This document shows, piece by piece, positions 1 through 9,038 of a stretch of 44,787 nt of DNA. The translations under genes and the position numbers were made by a program. A model generated the notes under the pieces. That model saw only the letters and a list, made by a program, of their open reading frames with translations, made no database searches and was not told where the DNA came from. Position 1 is the first letter of the stretch. The number at the start of each line of letters is the position of its first letter. Origin of the DNA: a virus. The stretch is from positions 1 through 44,787 of the IMG/VR virus record IMGVR_UViG_3300013004_000069; one strand, given 5' to 3'.

Positions 1-1275
1 CAAAGTTTTCATAGTGGTGGAACTTGGGTTTATACAACAACTGCTAATACTCTGAATAACGAATATTATGACGATGGTACAGATAAGGTTTTGGCTACAG
101 CTGGTAAGTATTTGGTGAATTGGTATTTCAGGGGGCAAGAAGTGAATGACCACTTATATGAAGTTTGGGGTAATGATGAATATGATAGTGTTGCAGAAGC
201 TCAATTATCAGTAGAACCAAGTTTACCCGAATTAGTTACATCTCATGCCTTCTTAACAGGAAGAATAATTGTACAAGTTAGTGCAACAACTGGTTCAGTT
301 GAGAGTGCTTTCGTTAGTGTATTTCAATCAACACAAGTTACCGCACATAACGATTTAAATGCAATTCAAGGAGGTAGTGCTGGAGAATATTTTCACTTAA
401 CTTCAACACAATATTCAAACAATGCTTACACAAATGTTGATAATATTTTTTCAGTTGGTCAGACAATTAATGGTGGTGTAACCGCAACAACCTACTATGG
501 TAGTGGTGCAAACTTATCAGGTTTGACTGATGTATTTGTAACTGGGGGAACATATTCAAACGGAGATATTTTATTTAGAAATAATACTGGTGGAACATTT
601 AATGTAAGTGGACTTACTCAAGGTACTTTAACAGGTACTGGTGTTACGAATTATTTAGCTAAATGGAATGGTGTTAACGAATTAATTGATAGTCAAATTA
701 TTGATGATGGTACTGATATAACTTTTGGTGGGAATAGTGTAACTTTTACGGCAGATGTTAATATCAGTGGTACTACAATTATTGATGATGATGTTATCAT
801 TTACAACGGATTAACCGCAAGTACAATCTCTGCAACCACTTATCAGAATTTACCAACGGATGTTTTTGTTACAGGTGGAACTTATTCAAATGGTACAACA
901 ACATTCACAAATAACACAGGAGGTACATTCAATGTATCAGGATTTTTTACTGGTTATACTAATGTCGTTAATTCTTTAACAACTGGTGTAGGTCTGTCTG
1001 CAAATACAACATCAGGTAATGTAACAATTATTAATACAGCACCTGACCAAACTATAACATTAAGTGGTGGAACTGGTATTACAACAGGTGGGACTTATCC
1101 AAACTTTACCATTACCAATTCATTACCAGACCAAACTGTGACATTAAGTGGTGGTACAAATATATCTGTAACAGGTACTTATCCAAATTTCGATATCAGT
1201 TTTACAGGTTCAACAACATCAACATTTGATTATGGAAAAACTTACGCAATATCAAATAGTTATCAATTAATATAA
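1..1275 (+). CDS. Tail fibre / virion surface protein, 5' end missing
   Basis: The frame is open from base 1, so the start lies outside the window and 424 residues are visible; the first in-frame TTG at 91 is not a convincing start. The protein is rich in Thr, Gly, Ser and Asn and holds repeated beta-strand units of the type VFVTGGTYSNG...NNTGGTFNVSG (encoded near 530-610 and 860-945), followed by two copies of a DQT(I/V)TLSGGT...GTYPNF unit near 1045-1200. Such repeats are typical of trimeric phage fibres. One unit (about 818-938) is closely similar in DNA to 7778-7898 in the large fibre gene downstream. It leads a run of adsorption genes with short gaps. Fibre identity is inferred from composition, repeats and neighbours; no enzymatic domain is visible. 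Confidence 0.7.
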   Translation, partial: QSFHSGGTWVYTTTANTLNNEYYDDGTDKVLATAGKYLVNWYFRGQEVNDHLYEVWGNDEYDSVAEAQLSVEPSLPELVTSHAFLTGRIIVQVSATTGSVESAFVSVFQSTQVTAHNDLNAIQGGSAGEYFHLTSTQYSNNAYTNVDNIFSVGQTINGGVTATTYYGSGANLSGLTDVFVTGGTYSNGDILFRNNTGGTFNVSGLTQGTLTGTGVTNYLAKWNGVNELIDSQIIDDGTDITFGGNSVTFTADVNISGTTIIDDDVIIYNGLTASTISATTYQNLPTDVFVTGGTYSNGTTTFTNNTGGTFNVSGFFTGYTNVVNSLTTGVGLSANTTSGNVTIINTAPDQTITLSGGTGITTGGTYPNFTITNSLPDQTVTLSGGTNISVTGTYPNFDISFTGSTTSTFDYGKTYAISNSYQLI

Positions 1276-1287
1276 AAATATAAAAAT

Positions 1288-1707
1288 ATGCCAGCAAATA
1301 CATCACCAATTTTTACACTAACACCAAAAATACAATGGGCTGATGCAATGACATCAGCTAATACCACAAAAGATTTAACATCAGGCACAATTTATCCTGT
1401 ATTTACGGGTGGAACTAACGGAAGTTATGTTCAGAGAATAAGATTTAGAACTTTGGGTCAAAATCTTGCCGCAACAGTAGGTAGGGTATGGATTAACAAT
1501 GGTGGAACAACCGGTACTGCAACAAACAATAATCTATGGGATGAAATAACATTACCAACAACAGCAGCATCTGAGGTTGCAGCACAATCGACTTATGAAT
1601 TACCTTTGAATTTTGCCTTACCCGCAAATTATGTAATTTATGTAACTTTGGGTACGGCACCTAATGCTGCAGGTTGGGATGCAACCATAATCGGTGGTGA
1701 TTACTAA
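1288..1707 (+). CDS. Small virion-associated protein, probable jelly-roll fold
   Basis: A 139-residue protein starting 12 bases after the previous stop, with an A/T-rich leader and no Shine-Dalgarno, as usual for Bacteroidetes. The sequence alternates short hydrophobic strands with Thr/Asn/Gly turns (for example YVQRIRFRTLG, GRVWINNGG, LPANYVIYVTLGTAP), which suggests an all-beta jelly-roll-like surface protein. It has no signal peptide, membrane segment or catalytic motif. The position between a fibre gene and the glycine-rich adhesins suggests a fibre-associated or accessory virion component. I do not recognise a named family, and the role is inferred from context. Confidence 0.6.
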   Translation: MPANTSPIFTLTPKIQWADAMTSANTTKDLTSGTIYPVFTGGTNGSYVQRIRFRTLGQNLAATVGRVWINNGGTTGTATNNNLWDEITLPTTAASEVAAQSTYELPLNFALPANYVIYVTLGTAPNAAGWDATIIGGDY

Positions 1708-1718
1708 AAAAATTAATT

Positions 1719-1892
1719 ATGTACATATACGCACTATGTGAGTTTAACTATGGTTATGAAGGTCAATTTTATCAAAGAAATGATGAGTTTGGTAATACCG
1801 CTTTCTTTAGTTTGGTTGGTGACCCTTTGGATTTAGTTTCACCTTATGGATACTTTATAGTTGAAACAAATGTAATTCCACCTTGGGCTTAA
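1719..1892 (+). CDS. Hypothetical 57-residue protein in the fibre cluster
   Basis: A short open frame fills the gap between the 139-residue protein and the first glycine-rich gene: ATG at 1719, TAA at 1890-1892, 57 residues, beginning MYIYALCEFNYGYEGQFYQR and ending VIPPWA. It starts 11 bases after the preceding stop and ends 10 bases before the next start, the same tight packing as its neighbours, which argues for a real gene. It is rich in aromatic residues (Tyr and Phe) and has no recognisable motif. A small assembly or tip component is possible but unproven. Confidence 0.55.
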   Translation: MYIYALCEFNYGYEGQFYQRNDEFGNTAFFSLVGDPLDLVSPYGYFIVETNVIPPWA

Positions 1893-1902
1893 ATAATAAT
1901 TT

Positions 1903-2802
1903 ATGATTGATTATAATAACCTCCCCAATTTAGACAATAGTGTTGCTATATTTTACGCTATTGGTTCGAGTACTTGGCAAACTTGGCAAAAACCAAGGGG
2001 TTGTAAGTTTGTATATATGCTCGTCATCGGTGGTGGGGCTGGAGGTGGTGGAGGTCAATCAGGTACTGGTGTCGGAAGAACTGGTGGTGGTGGAGGTGGG
2101 TCTTCGGGTATGAACAAAGGTATGTTTATGGCTAATACACTACCTGATATTGTATACATCAATGTTGGTTATGGTGGGGCTGGTGGAACACCAAATAGTA
2201 ACGGAAGTGCTGGTAGTATTTCATATGTATCAGTTTTACCTGATACTACAAGTGTGAATGTTTTACTATATAGTAATTCCACCACACCTGGTGGAGGTGC
2301 TGCTGCAGGTACTCTTGGAGGTACTGGTGGTGCACCTACAGCGGCAAATCAAATCTTGGGTTATTCAGGTGTCAATTTATTTGGTGCAGGTCAAAATGGT
2401 ACAAGTGGTGGGTCTAATGCAGGAGGTAATGGTACGGCTTTAGCACCAACTTCTCCATTATGTGGTGGGTCTGGTGGAGGTGGGTCAAGTGCCGCAAACG
2501 CAAATGGAACTGGTGGTAATGTGAATACAGGTGGTGTTTTTCCTACATTATCAGGTGGAGCAGCGGGTGGCACAAATAGAGGAACTGATGGATTTACAGG
2601 TTCTTTTCCAAATAAATCAAATGTTTTAAGAAACGCCTTTATTTTTACTGGTGGTTCGGGTGGGGGAGCAAATGGTGCTGGTATAGGGGGTGATGGTGGT
2701 AATGGAGCTTTCGGTTGTGGAGGTGGTGGTGGAGGTGCTGGGACTACTGGTGGTTCAGGTGGAAGAGGTGGTGATGGTTTAGTAATAATTATATCTTGGT
2801 AA
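1903..2802 (+). CDS. Glycine-rich adhesin-like tail protein, copy 1 of 3
   Basis: 299 residues. The N-terminal head contains FYAIGSSTWQTWQKPRGCKF followed by a hydrophobic strand (VYMLVIGGG) and long Gly-rich runs separated by short polar segments; the C-terminus ends GDGLVIIISW. The WxxWxKPxGCKF, VIGGG and GDGLVII features recur in the next two genes. Glycine-rich tracts of this sort resemble the polyglycine-II-type receptor-binding tips of T-even gp38-like adhesins and Gly-rich tail proteins; that relation is by pattern only. The gene is separated by one base from copy 2, so the copies are probably co-translated. It is likely a receptor-recognition or fibre-tip protein, and the particular ligand cannot be read from sequence. 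Confidence 0.65.
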   Translation: MIDYNNLPNLDNSVAIFYAIGSSTWQTWQKPRGCKFVYMLVIGGGAGGGGGQSGTGVGRTGGGGGGSSGMNKGMFMANTLPDIVYINVGYGGAGGTPNSNGSAGSISYVSVLPDTTSVNVLLYSNSTTPGGGAAAGTLGGTGGAPTAANQILGYSGVNLFGAGQNGTSGGSNAGGNGTALAPTSPLCGGSGGGGSSAANANGTGGNVNTGGVFPTLSGGAAGGTNRGTDGFTGSFPNKSNVLRNAFIFTGGSGGGANGAGIGGDGGNGAFGCGGGGGGAGTTGGSGGRGGDGLVIIISW

Positions 2803-2803
2803 T

Positions 2804-3694
2804 ATGTTAGATTTATTTCATTTAGCCGATACAACTTATAATACTCAAGTATTTTATAGAACAGGCCCTTGGGAAACTTGGATTAAACCTAAAGGTTGTA
2901 AATTCATACACTTCTTTGTATTAGGAGGTGGTGCTGGTGGTGCTGGTGGATTGACAGGTATTGCCGGAACTAATAGAAATGGTGGTGGTGGAGGTGGTAG
3001 TAGTGCCCTAACAACACTATTAATTCCCGCTTTTTTTGTCCCTGAAAGATTACATATTTTAATAGGTCCAGGTGGTGCTGGTGGGGCTGCGTCATCGAAT
3101 GGTACTGCGGGAACTGTTACTTATGTTGGAATAAATAATGTTACAACATTTGTCCAAAATCATCTAATTATTAGTAGCTCGAGTAATAATACCGGTGGGA
3201 ATTCAAATGCTGCTGCAGGTACTGGTAATAATCCTAATACCGTAGCTAATAGTGTATTGATGGGTATGGGTATTTTTAATTCTATCGGTGGTGTTAATGG
3301 TTCTGTTGGGGGTTCTTTTGGAGCAGGAACAAATATTACAATATCAAGACCAACAACTGGTGGTGCAGGTGGTGGGGGTTTAACTACAGCTAATGTTCAA
3401 GCCGTTGGTGGTAATATAACTGGAGCAGGGTTTATCCCCACGATAAGTGGTGGAGCTGTTGGTGGATTTAATGGTGGTGCGGGATTTAATCAATTTAATC
3501 CCTCATCGATACTATCAAGTTCTTCACCTTTATTTTTTACAGGTGGTGCTGGTGGTGGTTCGAATGCAAGTGGTACTGGTGGTAATGGTGGAGATGGTGG
3601 ATGGGGTTGTGGCGGAGGTGGTGGCGGAGGTGGACTCACTGGTGGAAGAGGGGGTAGAGGTGGCGATGGTTTAGTAATAATAACTTGTTGGTAA
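2804..3694 (+). CDS. Glycine-rich adhesin-like tail protein, copy 2 of 3
   Basis: 296 residues, a paralogue of both neighbours. It opens with MLDLFHLADTTYNTQVFYRTG and then WETWIKPKGCKFIHFFVLGGG, and closes with GGDGLVIITCW, the same start and end blocks as the flanking copies. The centre varies and is built of Gly/Asn/Ala tracts. The ATG lies one base after the TAA of copy 1. Compared with copies 1 and 3, the first strand (HFFVLGGG instead of MLVIGGG or MIVIGGG) and the central loops have diverged most, which fits paralogues with conserved scaffolding ends and variable recognition loops. Function as for copy 1, inferred. Confidence 0.65.
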   Translation: MLDLFHLADTTYNTQVFYRTGPWETWIKPKGCKFIHFFVLGGGAGGAGGLTGIAGTNRNGGGGGGSSALTTLLIPAFFVPERLHILIGPGGAGGAASSNGTAGTVTYVGINNVTTFVQNHLIISSSSNNTGGNSNAAAGTGNNPNTVANSVLMGMGIFNSIGGVNGSVGGSFGAGTNITISRPTTGGAGGGGLTTANVQAVGGNITGAGFIPTISGGAVGGFNGGAGFNQFNPSSILSSSSPLFFTGGAGGGSNASGTGGNGGDGGWGCGGGGGGGGLTGGRGGRGGDGLVIITCW

Positions 3695-3698
3695 TAAT

Positions 3699-4619
3699 AT
3701 GATAGATAATTTTAATTTACCTAATAATGATAAGAATGTTCAATCATTCTATGGGATAGGTTCGGCTGTTTGGCAAACTTGGCAAAAACCGAATGGTTGT
3801 AAGTTTATGCAAATGATTGTCATCGGTGGAGGTGGAGGAGGTGGTGCGGGTGCTACAAGTATTGCTGGTAGTGCTAGGTCAGGTGGTGCTGGTGGTGGTG
3901 CTTCGGCAATAAGTCGAGCTTTTGGTACACTTTCAACTATTCCTGATACACTTTATATTTTAGTTGGTATGGGGGGTACTGGTGGGTTACCTACGGCAGG
4001 AGCTGGAGGTAATGGTACTGTAGGTACTTTATCGTATGTTAGTGTACAACCAAATACAACAACATCAAATATAATTTTAGCAAGTGGAGCTGCCGCAGCA
4101 GGGGCAGGTAATGGTGGAGCTGTCGGTAGTTCTAATGCTACCGCAGGTAGTGCTGGTACAGTATTTCTTCAGACCGCAGGATTTCTTAGTTATAATTTTT
4201 TGGTATCTTTGATAGCTGGACAATTAGGGGGAAGTGGAGGTAACCAAAATCAATCAGGTACTGCAGTATCTTTGACTAATATCGTTTCAGGTGGTGCAGG
4301 TGGAGCTGGTGTATCAACAACTTCTCGTGTTGGTGCGAATGTAACAGGTTCAGGATTTGTCTCAACAATAAACGGAGGTAATCCAACCAACCCATCTGAA
4401 GCTGATAGCGGATTCTCATCATATAATGAGCAATTAATCAATATGCCATATAATTTGTTTTTCACAGGTGGTGCTGGAGGATACGCTAATAATACTACCG
4501 CTGGAGGTATTGGAGGAAATGGTGCGTATGGTTCAGGTGGTGGAGGTGGTGGTGCTGGAACTACTGGAGGAAGAGGTGGAAATGGAGGGGATGGTTTAGT
4601 TATAATAACTTGTTGGTAA
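3699..4619 (+). CDS. Glycine-rich adhesin-like tail protein, copy 3 of 3
   Basis: 306 residues and the third tandem paralogue, starting four bases after copy 2. It begins MIDNFNLPNNDKNVQSFYGI, carries WQTWQKPNGCKF and VIGGGGGGG, and ends GDGLVIITCW, identical over the last residues to copy 2. The N-terminus (MIDxxNLPNxDxxV) is closest to copy 1, so copy 3 looks like a mosaic of the other two ends. The long Gly-rich segments near 4460-4600 probably form the packed glycine strands of the tip. A TATTTAT element overlaps the stop region at 4620-4626, so the following gene may begin a new transcript. Confidence 0.65.
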   Translation: MIDNFNLPNNDKNVQSFYGIGSAVWQTWQKPNGCKFMQMIVIGGGGGGGAGATSIAGSARSGGAGGGASAISRAFGTLSTIPDTLYILVGMGGTGGLPTAGAGGNGTVGTLSYVSVQPNTTTSNIILASGAAAAGAGNGGAVGSSNATAGSAGTVFLQTAGFLSYNFLVSLIAGQLGGSGGNQNQSGTAVSLTNIVSGGAGGAGVSTTSRVGANVTGSGFVSTINGGNPTNPSEADSGFSSYNEQLINMPYNLFFTGGAGGYANNTTAGGIGGNGAYGSGGGGGGAGTTGGRGGNGGDGLVIITCW

Positions 4620-4626
4620 TATTTAT
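4620..4626 (+). promoter_or_regulatory. TATTTAT late-promoter-like element before 4632
   Basis: TATTTATC on the sense strand, ending 5 bases before the ATG at 4632. It is one member of a repeated element seen upstream of many genes here; a promoter role is inferred from recurrence and orientation. Confidence 0.4.
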
Positions 4627-4631
4627 CCTAT

Positions 4632-5885
4632 ATGCCACATCAAATAAGTATATCAGCAACAACTGGGACACCCCCATATCAAGTCATAGTTTGTGATGTA
4701 ACATTAATCTATTGTTATACACTAACTGGCTCAACATCATTATCGGCAACAACAACTTTTGATATTCCATCACCTTTAGATGTTGCGGATAGTATAATTA
4801 TTAAAGTTATTGATAGTAACGGATGTGAAACATTTTTACCATATAGTTGTCCTGTAACACCGACACCTACTCCAACAATTACACCTACACCAAGTTCGAC
4901 ACCAACTGATTTATGTAGATGTATTCAAATAACGAATACTGGAACAACTGGTGGAACTTTTTATTATACACAATGTGATGGAACAATTACAAGTGTATTA
5001 CCAATCAACTCAGGTACAACATTATATTATTGTGGTAGTAATCCAATTGCTTTGACTGAATGTGATATTTTTATTGGTGATGTTTGTGTAAACAATAGTT
5101 GTGTTGCAATCACACCTACACCAACACCAACGATTTCATTAACCCCAAGTGTAACACCAAGTATAACACCAACAATAAGTGTAACACCAACAATTTCAGT
5201 AACTCCGAGTATAACACCTACAATAAGTGTAACACCAACTATAACACCAACAATAACTCCAACAATAAGTGTAACACCAAGTATTACACCATCTGTTACA
5301 CCAACATCATCTCCATTACCTTCAACATTTGCTTATTTGTTTATTGAACCAATAAGTGCCGCAACAAGTATTGGTAACTATATGTTTGGTAATGGAGCTC
5401 CACAATTCTTTGGTTTCAGTAATACAAGTCAACCAAGTTCAAGTGCAACGACATTTAATACTGAGATGAACTTGTATGTTAATTATAGTGGTTGGACAAA
5501 TGGTGAATTACCAACGATTATAACATCCAATGTACCACAAACAACTGGTGGTGTAGATAGTTTCGGTAATACAAAAATAGCATACAATTTTGAAACGACA
5601 GAAATACTTCAAAATACAATATTAGACCAAGCTTGGTACACTTGGATTATACCAATTGTTTTAACAAATAATCAATCTCAATTAGATATTGATTTAAGTT
5701 TAGGTAATCCGAATGTATTTAGTAATGTGTTAACAGAATCAACAATTAGAACAAATACATTTACATATACTGGTTCAACAATACCATCAGTAACTTATAG
5801 GGTATATACAACATATCCAGCTGGTGATTTCTTAATAGATAATCAAACGACAGATATATATTTTAAAGGAGGTAGTGTAGGCTAA
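4632..5885 (+). CDS. Virion surface protein with Thr-Pro linker
   Basis: 417 residues. Residues 1-75 form a beta-rich domain with paired cysteines. A first Thr-Pro linker follows (TPTPTPTITPTPSSTPT), then a Cys-rich module at about 95-155 (DLCRCIQITNTG...CDG...YYCG...ECDIFIGDVC). A long Thr/Pro/Ser/Ile-Val repeat covers about 160-225, and a C-terminal beta domain of about 190 residues ends the protein. Two globular modules joined by extended Thr-Pro rods suit a spacer-type surface or fibre protein. The rod is also a plausible target for O-glycosylation, and four glycosyltransferases are encoded from 9039 onward; that link is speculative. The stop overlaps the next start as TAATG, which suggests coupled translation. 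Confidence 0.6.
   Translation: MPHQISISATTGTPPYQVIVCDVTLIYCYTLTGSTSLSATTTFDIPSPLDVADSIIIKVIDSNGCETFLPYSCPVTPTPTPTITPTPSSTPTDLCRCIQITNTGTTGGTFYYTQCDGTITSVLPINSGTTLYYCGSNPIALTECDIFIGDVCVNNSCVAITPTPTPTISLTPSVTPSITPTISVTPTISVTPSITPTISVTPTITPTITPTISVTPSITPSVTPTSSPLPSTFAYLFIEPISAATSIGNYMFGNGAPQFFGFSNTSQPSSSATTFNTEMNLYVNYSGWTNGELPTIITSNVPQTTGGVDSFGNTKIAYNFETTEILQNTILDQAWYTWIIPIVLTNNQSQLDIDLSLGNPNVFSNVLTESTIRTNTFTYTGSTIPSVTYRVYTTYPAGDFLIDNQTTDIYFKGGSVG
5112..5306 (+). repeat. Degenerate tandem repeat encoding a Thr-Pro rod
   Basis: Units such as GTAACACCAACAATAAGT recur with small variation across about 195 bases, all within the frame and keeping Thr-Pro every few residues. A shorter similar block occurs near 4857-4905. 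Near-identical units could gain or lose copies by slippage without breaking the frame. Confidence 0.7.
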
Positions 5886-8800
5886 TGAGTTTTCCATATA
5901 AAAATCCAATAAGTCCTAATCAATTATTGGGACAACAAAGTTTAGAAAGAACAAAAACATTTGGGACTAGTTACTCAACTTTGTCCACTGGTGGTTATAT
6001 GGAAGTATATTCTTTAGACCAACTATATTACACAATCCCGCCATCCACATTCGGACCAATTGAGTTTAGTGGAAATAGTATTCCAATCACATTTTCAAAA
6101 GGTAGTGGTACAACATTTTCCTATGATACATTAACTTTACAACCTGACAATATTTCTTCGGGTAGAAGAAAACAAGGTATGTTGGTTTATGTAAAAGAAG
6201 TTGACCAAGTTTATCAATATTCAATTAATAACTACGAAACCCTTTGGAACAATGCAACTGGTTCTACTGGTACAACAATAATATCAGACTTTGGTACGAC
6301 CATAAGGGCTAACTCACCTGAAAATATAACTTTCATTAATAGTTGGACAGCAAATACTATTGATGGGGTTGGTGGTGTAACACGAGCTAATGCTGTATGG
6401 AAAAAATATCACGGAACTAATTTAGCTATAACTGGTGGTTCTTATAATTCTATCACGAACACATTGACATTAACAAACATAACTGGGGGCACTCAAAATA
6501 TCACTGGTTTTGGAGGTGGAGGTGGTGGGGGTGCTACAATCACTGGTGGTACTTTTGACAAGAACACTGAGACATTAACTTTAAGTTCTTCAGGTGGTAG
6601 TATATTCATTACAGGTTTTACTGATGTTTATACAACTGGTGGTACTTTTGATAATGGTGCAAAATCTTTAGAGTTATATGATAATAGTGGAAATACTATT
6701 ACTATAACTGGATTTACATCTGTAACAGGTTTAACAGGTGCTGGAGCTTATGGAAGTTTTTCAGATACAACTAACCAACCAGTTAGTGGTGCTAATATAG
6801 AAACAGTTTGGACATATAACACAACCGAGATTTCCAATGGTATATATATATCAGGTGGTTCAAAAATTAGGGTATCACAATATGGAATTTATAGTATAGG
6901 ATATTCGGGTCAAATTGAAAAAACACAAGGTGGTACTGCAACCGATGTTACAATATGGGCAAAAATAAATGGAAATAATGTGGACAGAAGTTCATCAACA
7001 ACTACATTAGTTTCTAACTCCGCATATATACTCCCATTTGTTTCGTACATATTTGAACTATATCCTAATGACTATTTGGAATTTTATTTTTCAGCTCCAA
7101 GTCAATATGTACAACTAACAACATTATCAGGATTAACTTCACCAACAAGACCAGATTCTCCTTCAGTAATTATTGTTGCACAATCTGTGTTAGGAACTAC
7201 CGCAACATTTACTGGTAATACTTCAGCAACTTGTATTACTGACTTGTATGTTGAAAATCTATATGGTTGTTCACCAATTAATGTTAATGATTTATTAATT
7301 GGAAATTCAGGAATAACAACATCAAGTTTAACAGGTACAACTATTAGAAATAACTTTATTGTTGATAGTGGGAACACAATCACGATAAAAAACTCAAATA
7401 GACAATTGATGGATACTTCAGGTGTCGTGTCTGTTGATTGGTCAAATAGAACTATTAACGATAGTGGAAACAACATATCAATAGATTGGGAAAATAGAAA
7501 AGCAAAAGATACTTTAGGTAATAATTCTATCGATTGGGAGAGTAAAGGTTTAATCGATTCTACAAATACAAACTCAGTCGGCTGGGATTCAAGAAGAGCA
7601 TATGATAGTTTGGGTGGAACTAGTTTAGATTGGGAATCTAAGGATTTATATGATTCATCTTCAGTAATTTCGTTAAACTATAACTCAAGAACTTTAACTG
7701 ACTCAGGGTCAAATATACTTTTGGATTGGCAAAATGGTATTGCTGATTTAAGTAGTTTATATTCAACAAATATTTCTGCAAATACAATATCAGCAACAAC
7801 TTATCAGAATCTACCAACAGAAGTTTTTGTAACTGGTGCAACTTATTCTAATAATACAATTACTTTCACCAATAATACTGGAGGTACTTTCAATGTTTTA
7901 TTTAACACCTTTACTGGTGCTACGATTAATGGTAATTTAAGTGTAACTGGTTCAACTTCTTCATCTTCATTTAGTGGAAGTAGTGATACAATAACTGGCA
8001 GTAAAGGTAGTGTAATCACAAGTGGTAGTTCTACAACCGCGTTTATTAATGTTTCAGGTAGTAATACAGTTGGGGGTACTGGATATACTGACTTCATAAG
8101 AGTTACAAATACCGCAGCAGGAGCTACAAATATAAACAAAACAATTCGTGTTAACAATAATGGTCGTTTAGAGTTTTTGAATAGTGCATATACCTTCCAA
8201 ACATTAAACTTGTCAGATAATGGAATTCTTAGTGTTGGTGGGGATAATTTTGCAGGGACATCATCAAGTGATGGCGTATCAAATTACTTACAATTTGGTA
8301 ATAATGCCTCCCAAATCTATGATGATGGTAATTTTCACATTCATAGTAGGTCTGCTGGGCAATCAATGTGGATTAACACTAATGGTGGACAATTAAATCT
8401 ATTAACTCAAGCACCACTTGCTGGTGCCAGTATAGGTTCAGGTATTGCTATTGCAACTACATCATTGAATGGTTATGTAACTATCAACACTGGTAGAACT
8501 GTTACTACGGCCGCAGCTTATGGATTTTTGACCACGGGTGGTGCTGGTACTTACCCAGGTGGTTCTCAGTCAGTATCCATTTCATTATATGCAAACAATC
8601 GTATTTGGGGTCAAGAAATAGATGCGTTCTCAGATGAGAGAATGAAGGACATACAAGGTGAAATAACTTTAGAAGAAGGAGTTAAATTGGTGAATAATTT
8701 AATACCAATTAAATACACTTGGAAAGAAGGTGATGATAAAGATATAAAAGCTGGTTACTCGGCACAACAAGTGTCAAAGGCGGGATTTGACCACCTAATC

Positions 8801-8983
8801 AGTTTAATACCAAAAGAAGGTTTAGAAGAAACAATAGATGAGGATGGATTTTTAAGTCCAAAAGATACACAATTTTCGATGAATTATGACCAAGTAACAC
8901 CATATCACGGAATTGTTATTAAACATTTATTGGAAGAAATTGAAAACCTTAAAAAAGAGATTGAGAGTTTAAAGAATAAATAA
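5885..8983 (+). CDS. Long tail fibre with C1q-like domain, repeats and S74 autochaperone
   Basis: 1032 residues. Domains in order: an N-terminal attachment region (1-150); beta-repeat units of the type ITGGTFDxNTxTLTL...ITGF (about 180-280); a C1q/TNF-like jelly-roll region (about 280-430) containing GIYSIGYSGQI and PNDYLEFYF; seven 16-residue DSxGxxSxDWxSR-type repeats (about 505-618); a fibre unit shared with the first gene of the window; and a C-terminal peptidase-S74 domain from about 914. The S74 signature SDERMK gives the expected Ser916 and Lys921 dyad, so self-cleavage just before Ser916 is predicted. A short coiled coil ends the chaperone. S74 domains trimerise fibres and are released by autocleavage. 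This is the best candidate for the main receptor-binding fibre. Confidence 0.85.
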   Translation: MSFPYKNPISPNQLLGQQSLERTKTFGTSYSTLSTGGYMEVYSLDQLYYTIPPSTFGPIEFSGNSIPITFSKGSGTTFSYDTLTLQPDNISSGRRKQGMLVYVKEVDQVYQYSINNYETLWNNATGSTGTTIISDFGTTIRANSPENITFINSWTANTIDGVGGVTRANAVWKKYHGTNLAITGGSYNSITNTLTLTNITGGTQNITGFGGGGGGGATITGGTFDKNTETLTLSSSGGSIFITGFTDVYTTGGTFDNGAKSLELYDNSGNTITITGFTSVTGLTGAGAYGSFSDTTNQPVSGANIETVWTYNTTEISNGIYISGGSKIRVSQYGIYSIGYSGQIEKTQGGTATDVTIWAKINGNNVDRSSSTTTLVSNSAYILPFVSYIFELYPNDYLEFYFSAPSQYVQLTTLSGLTSPTRPDSPSVIIVAQSVLGTTATFTGNTSATCITDLYVENLYGCSPINVNDLLIGNSGITTSSLTGTTIRNNFIVDSGNTITIKNSNRQLMDTSGVVSVDWSNRTINDSGNNISIDWENRKAKDTLGNNSIDWESKGLIDSTNTNSVGWDSRRAYDSLGGTSLDWESKDLYDSSSVISLNYNSRTLTDSGSNILLDWQNGIADLSSLYSTNISANTISATTYQNLPTEVFVTGATYSNNTITFTNNTGGTFNVLFNTFTGATINGNLSVTGSTSSSSFSGSSDTITGSKGSVITSGSSTTAFINVSGSNTVGGTGYTDFIRVTNTAAGATNINKTIRVNNNGRLEFLNSAYTFQTLNLSDNGILSVGGDNFAGTSSSDGVSNYLQFGNNASQIYDDGNFHIHSRSAGQSMWINTNGGQLNLLTQAPLAGASIGSGIAIATTSLNGYVTINTGRTVTTAAAYGFLTTGGAGTYPGGSQSVSISLYANNRIWGQEIDAFSDERMKDIQGEITLEEGVKLVNNLIPIKYTWKEGDDKDIKAGYSAQQVSKAGFDHLISLIPKEGLEETIDEDGFLSPKDTQFSMNYDQVTPYHGIVIKHLLEEIENLKKEIESLKNK
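7397..7738 (+). repeat. Seven 16-residue fibre repeats
   Basis: Within the long fibre gene, 342 bases encode about seven units with the pattern (L/I)xDSxGxxSxDWxSR: SVDWSNR, SIDWENR, SIDWESK, SVGWDSR, SLDWESK, SLNYNSR and LLDWQNG end successive units. The regular Asp-Trp and basic spacing suggests one turn of a beta-helical or beta-prism shaft per unit. Confidence 0.75.
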
Positions 8984-9038
8984 TTTAATTAAATCTATTC
9001 TTTCCATCCAATTTTTATATTTTTTGTATAAAAATTCA

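Noticed and set aside
2391-2834. Long proline-rich frame on the minus strand opposite the first glycine-rich gene
   Set aside because: It is the antisense of GGT/GGA glycine codons (giving Pro codons) and overlaps a well-supported gene; no promoter or start context.
5099-5347. 82-residue Asn/Thr frame overlapping the Thr-Pro repeat
   Set aside because: It is a frame shadow of the repeat; the Thr-Pro frame is continuous with flanking domains.
7102-8157. Minus-strand frames (7102-7476, 7638-7841, 7843-8157) opposite the long fibre
   Set aside because: Hydrophobic antisense shadows of a repetitive gene; no starts or promoters.
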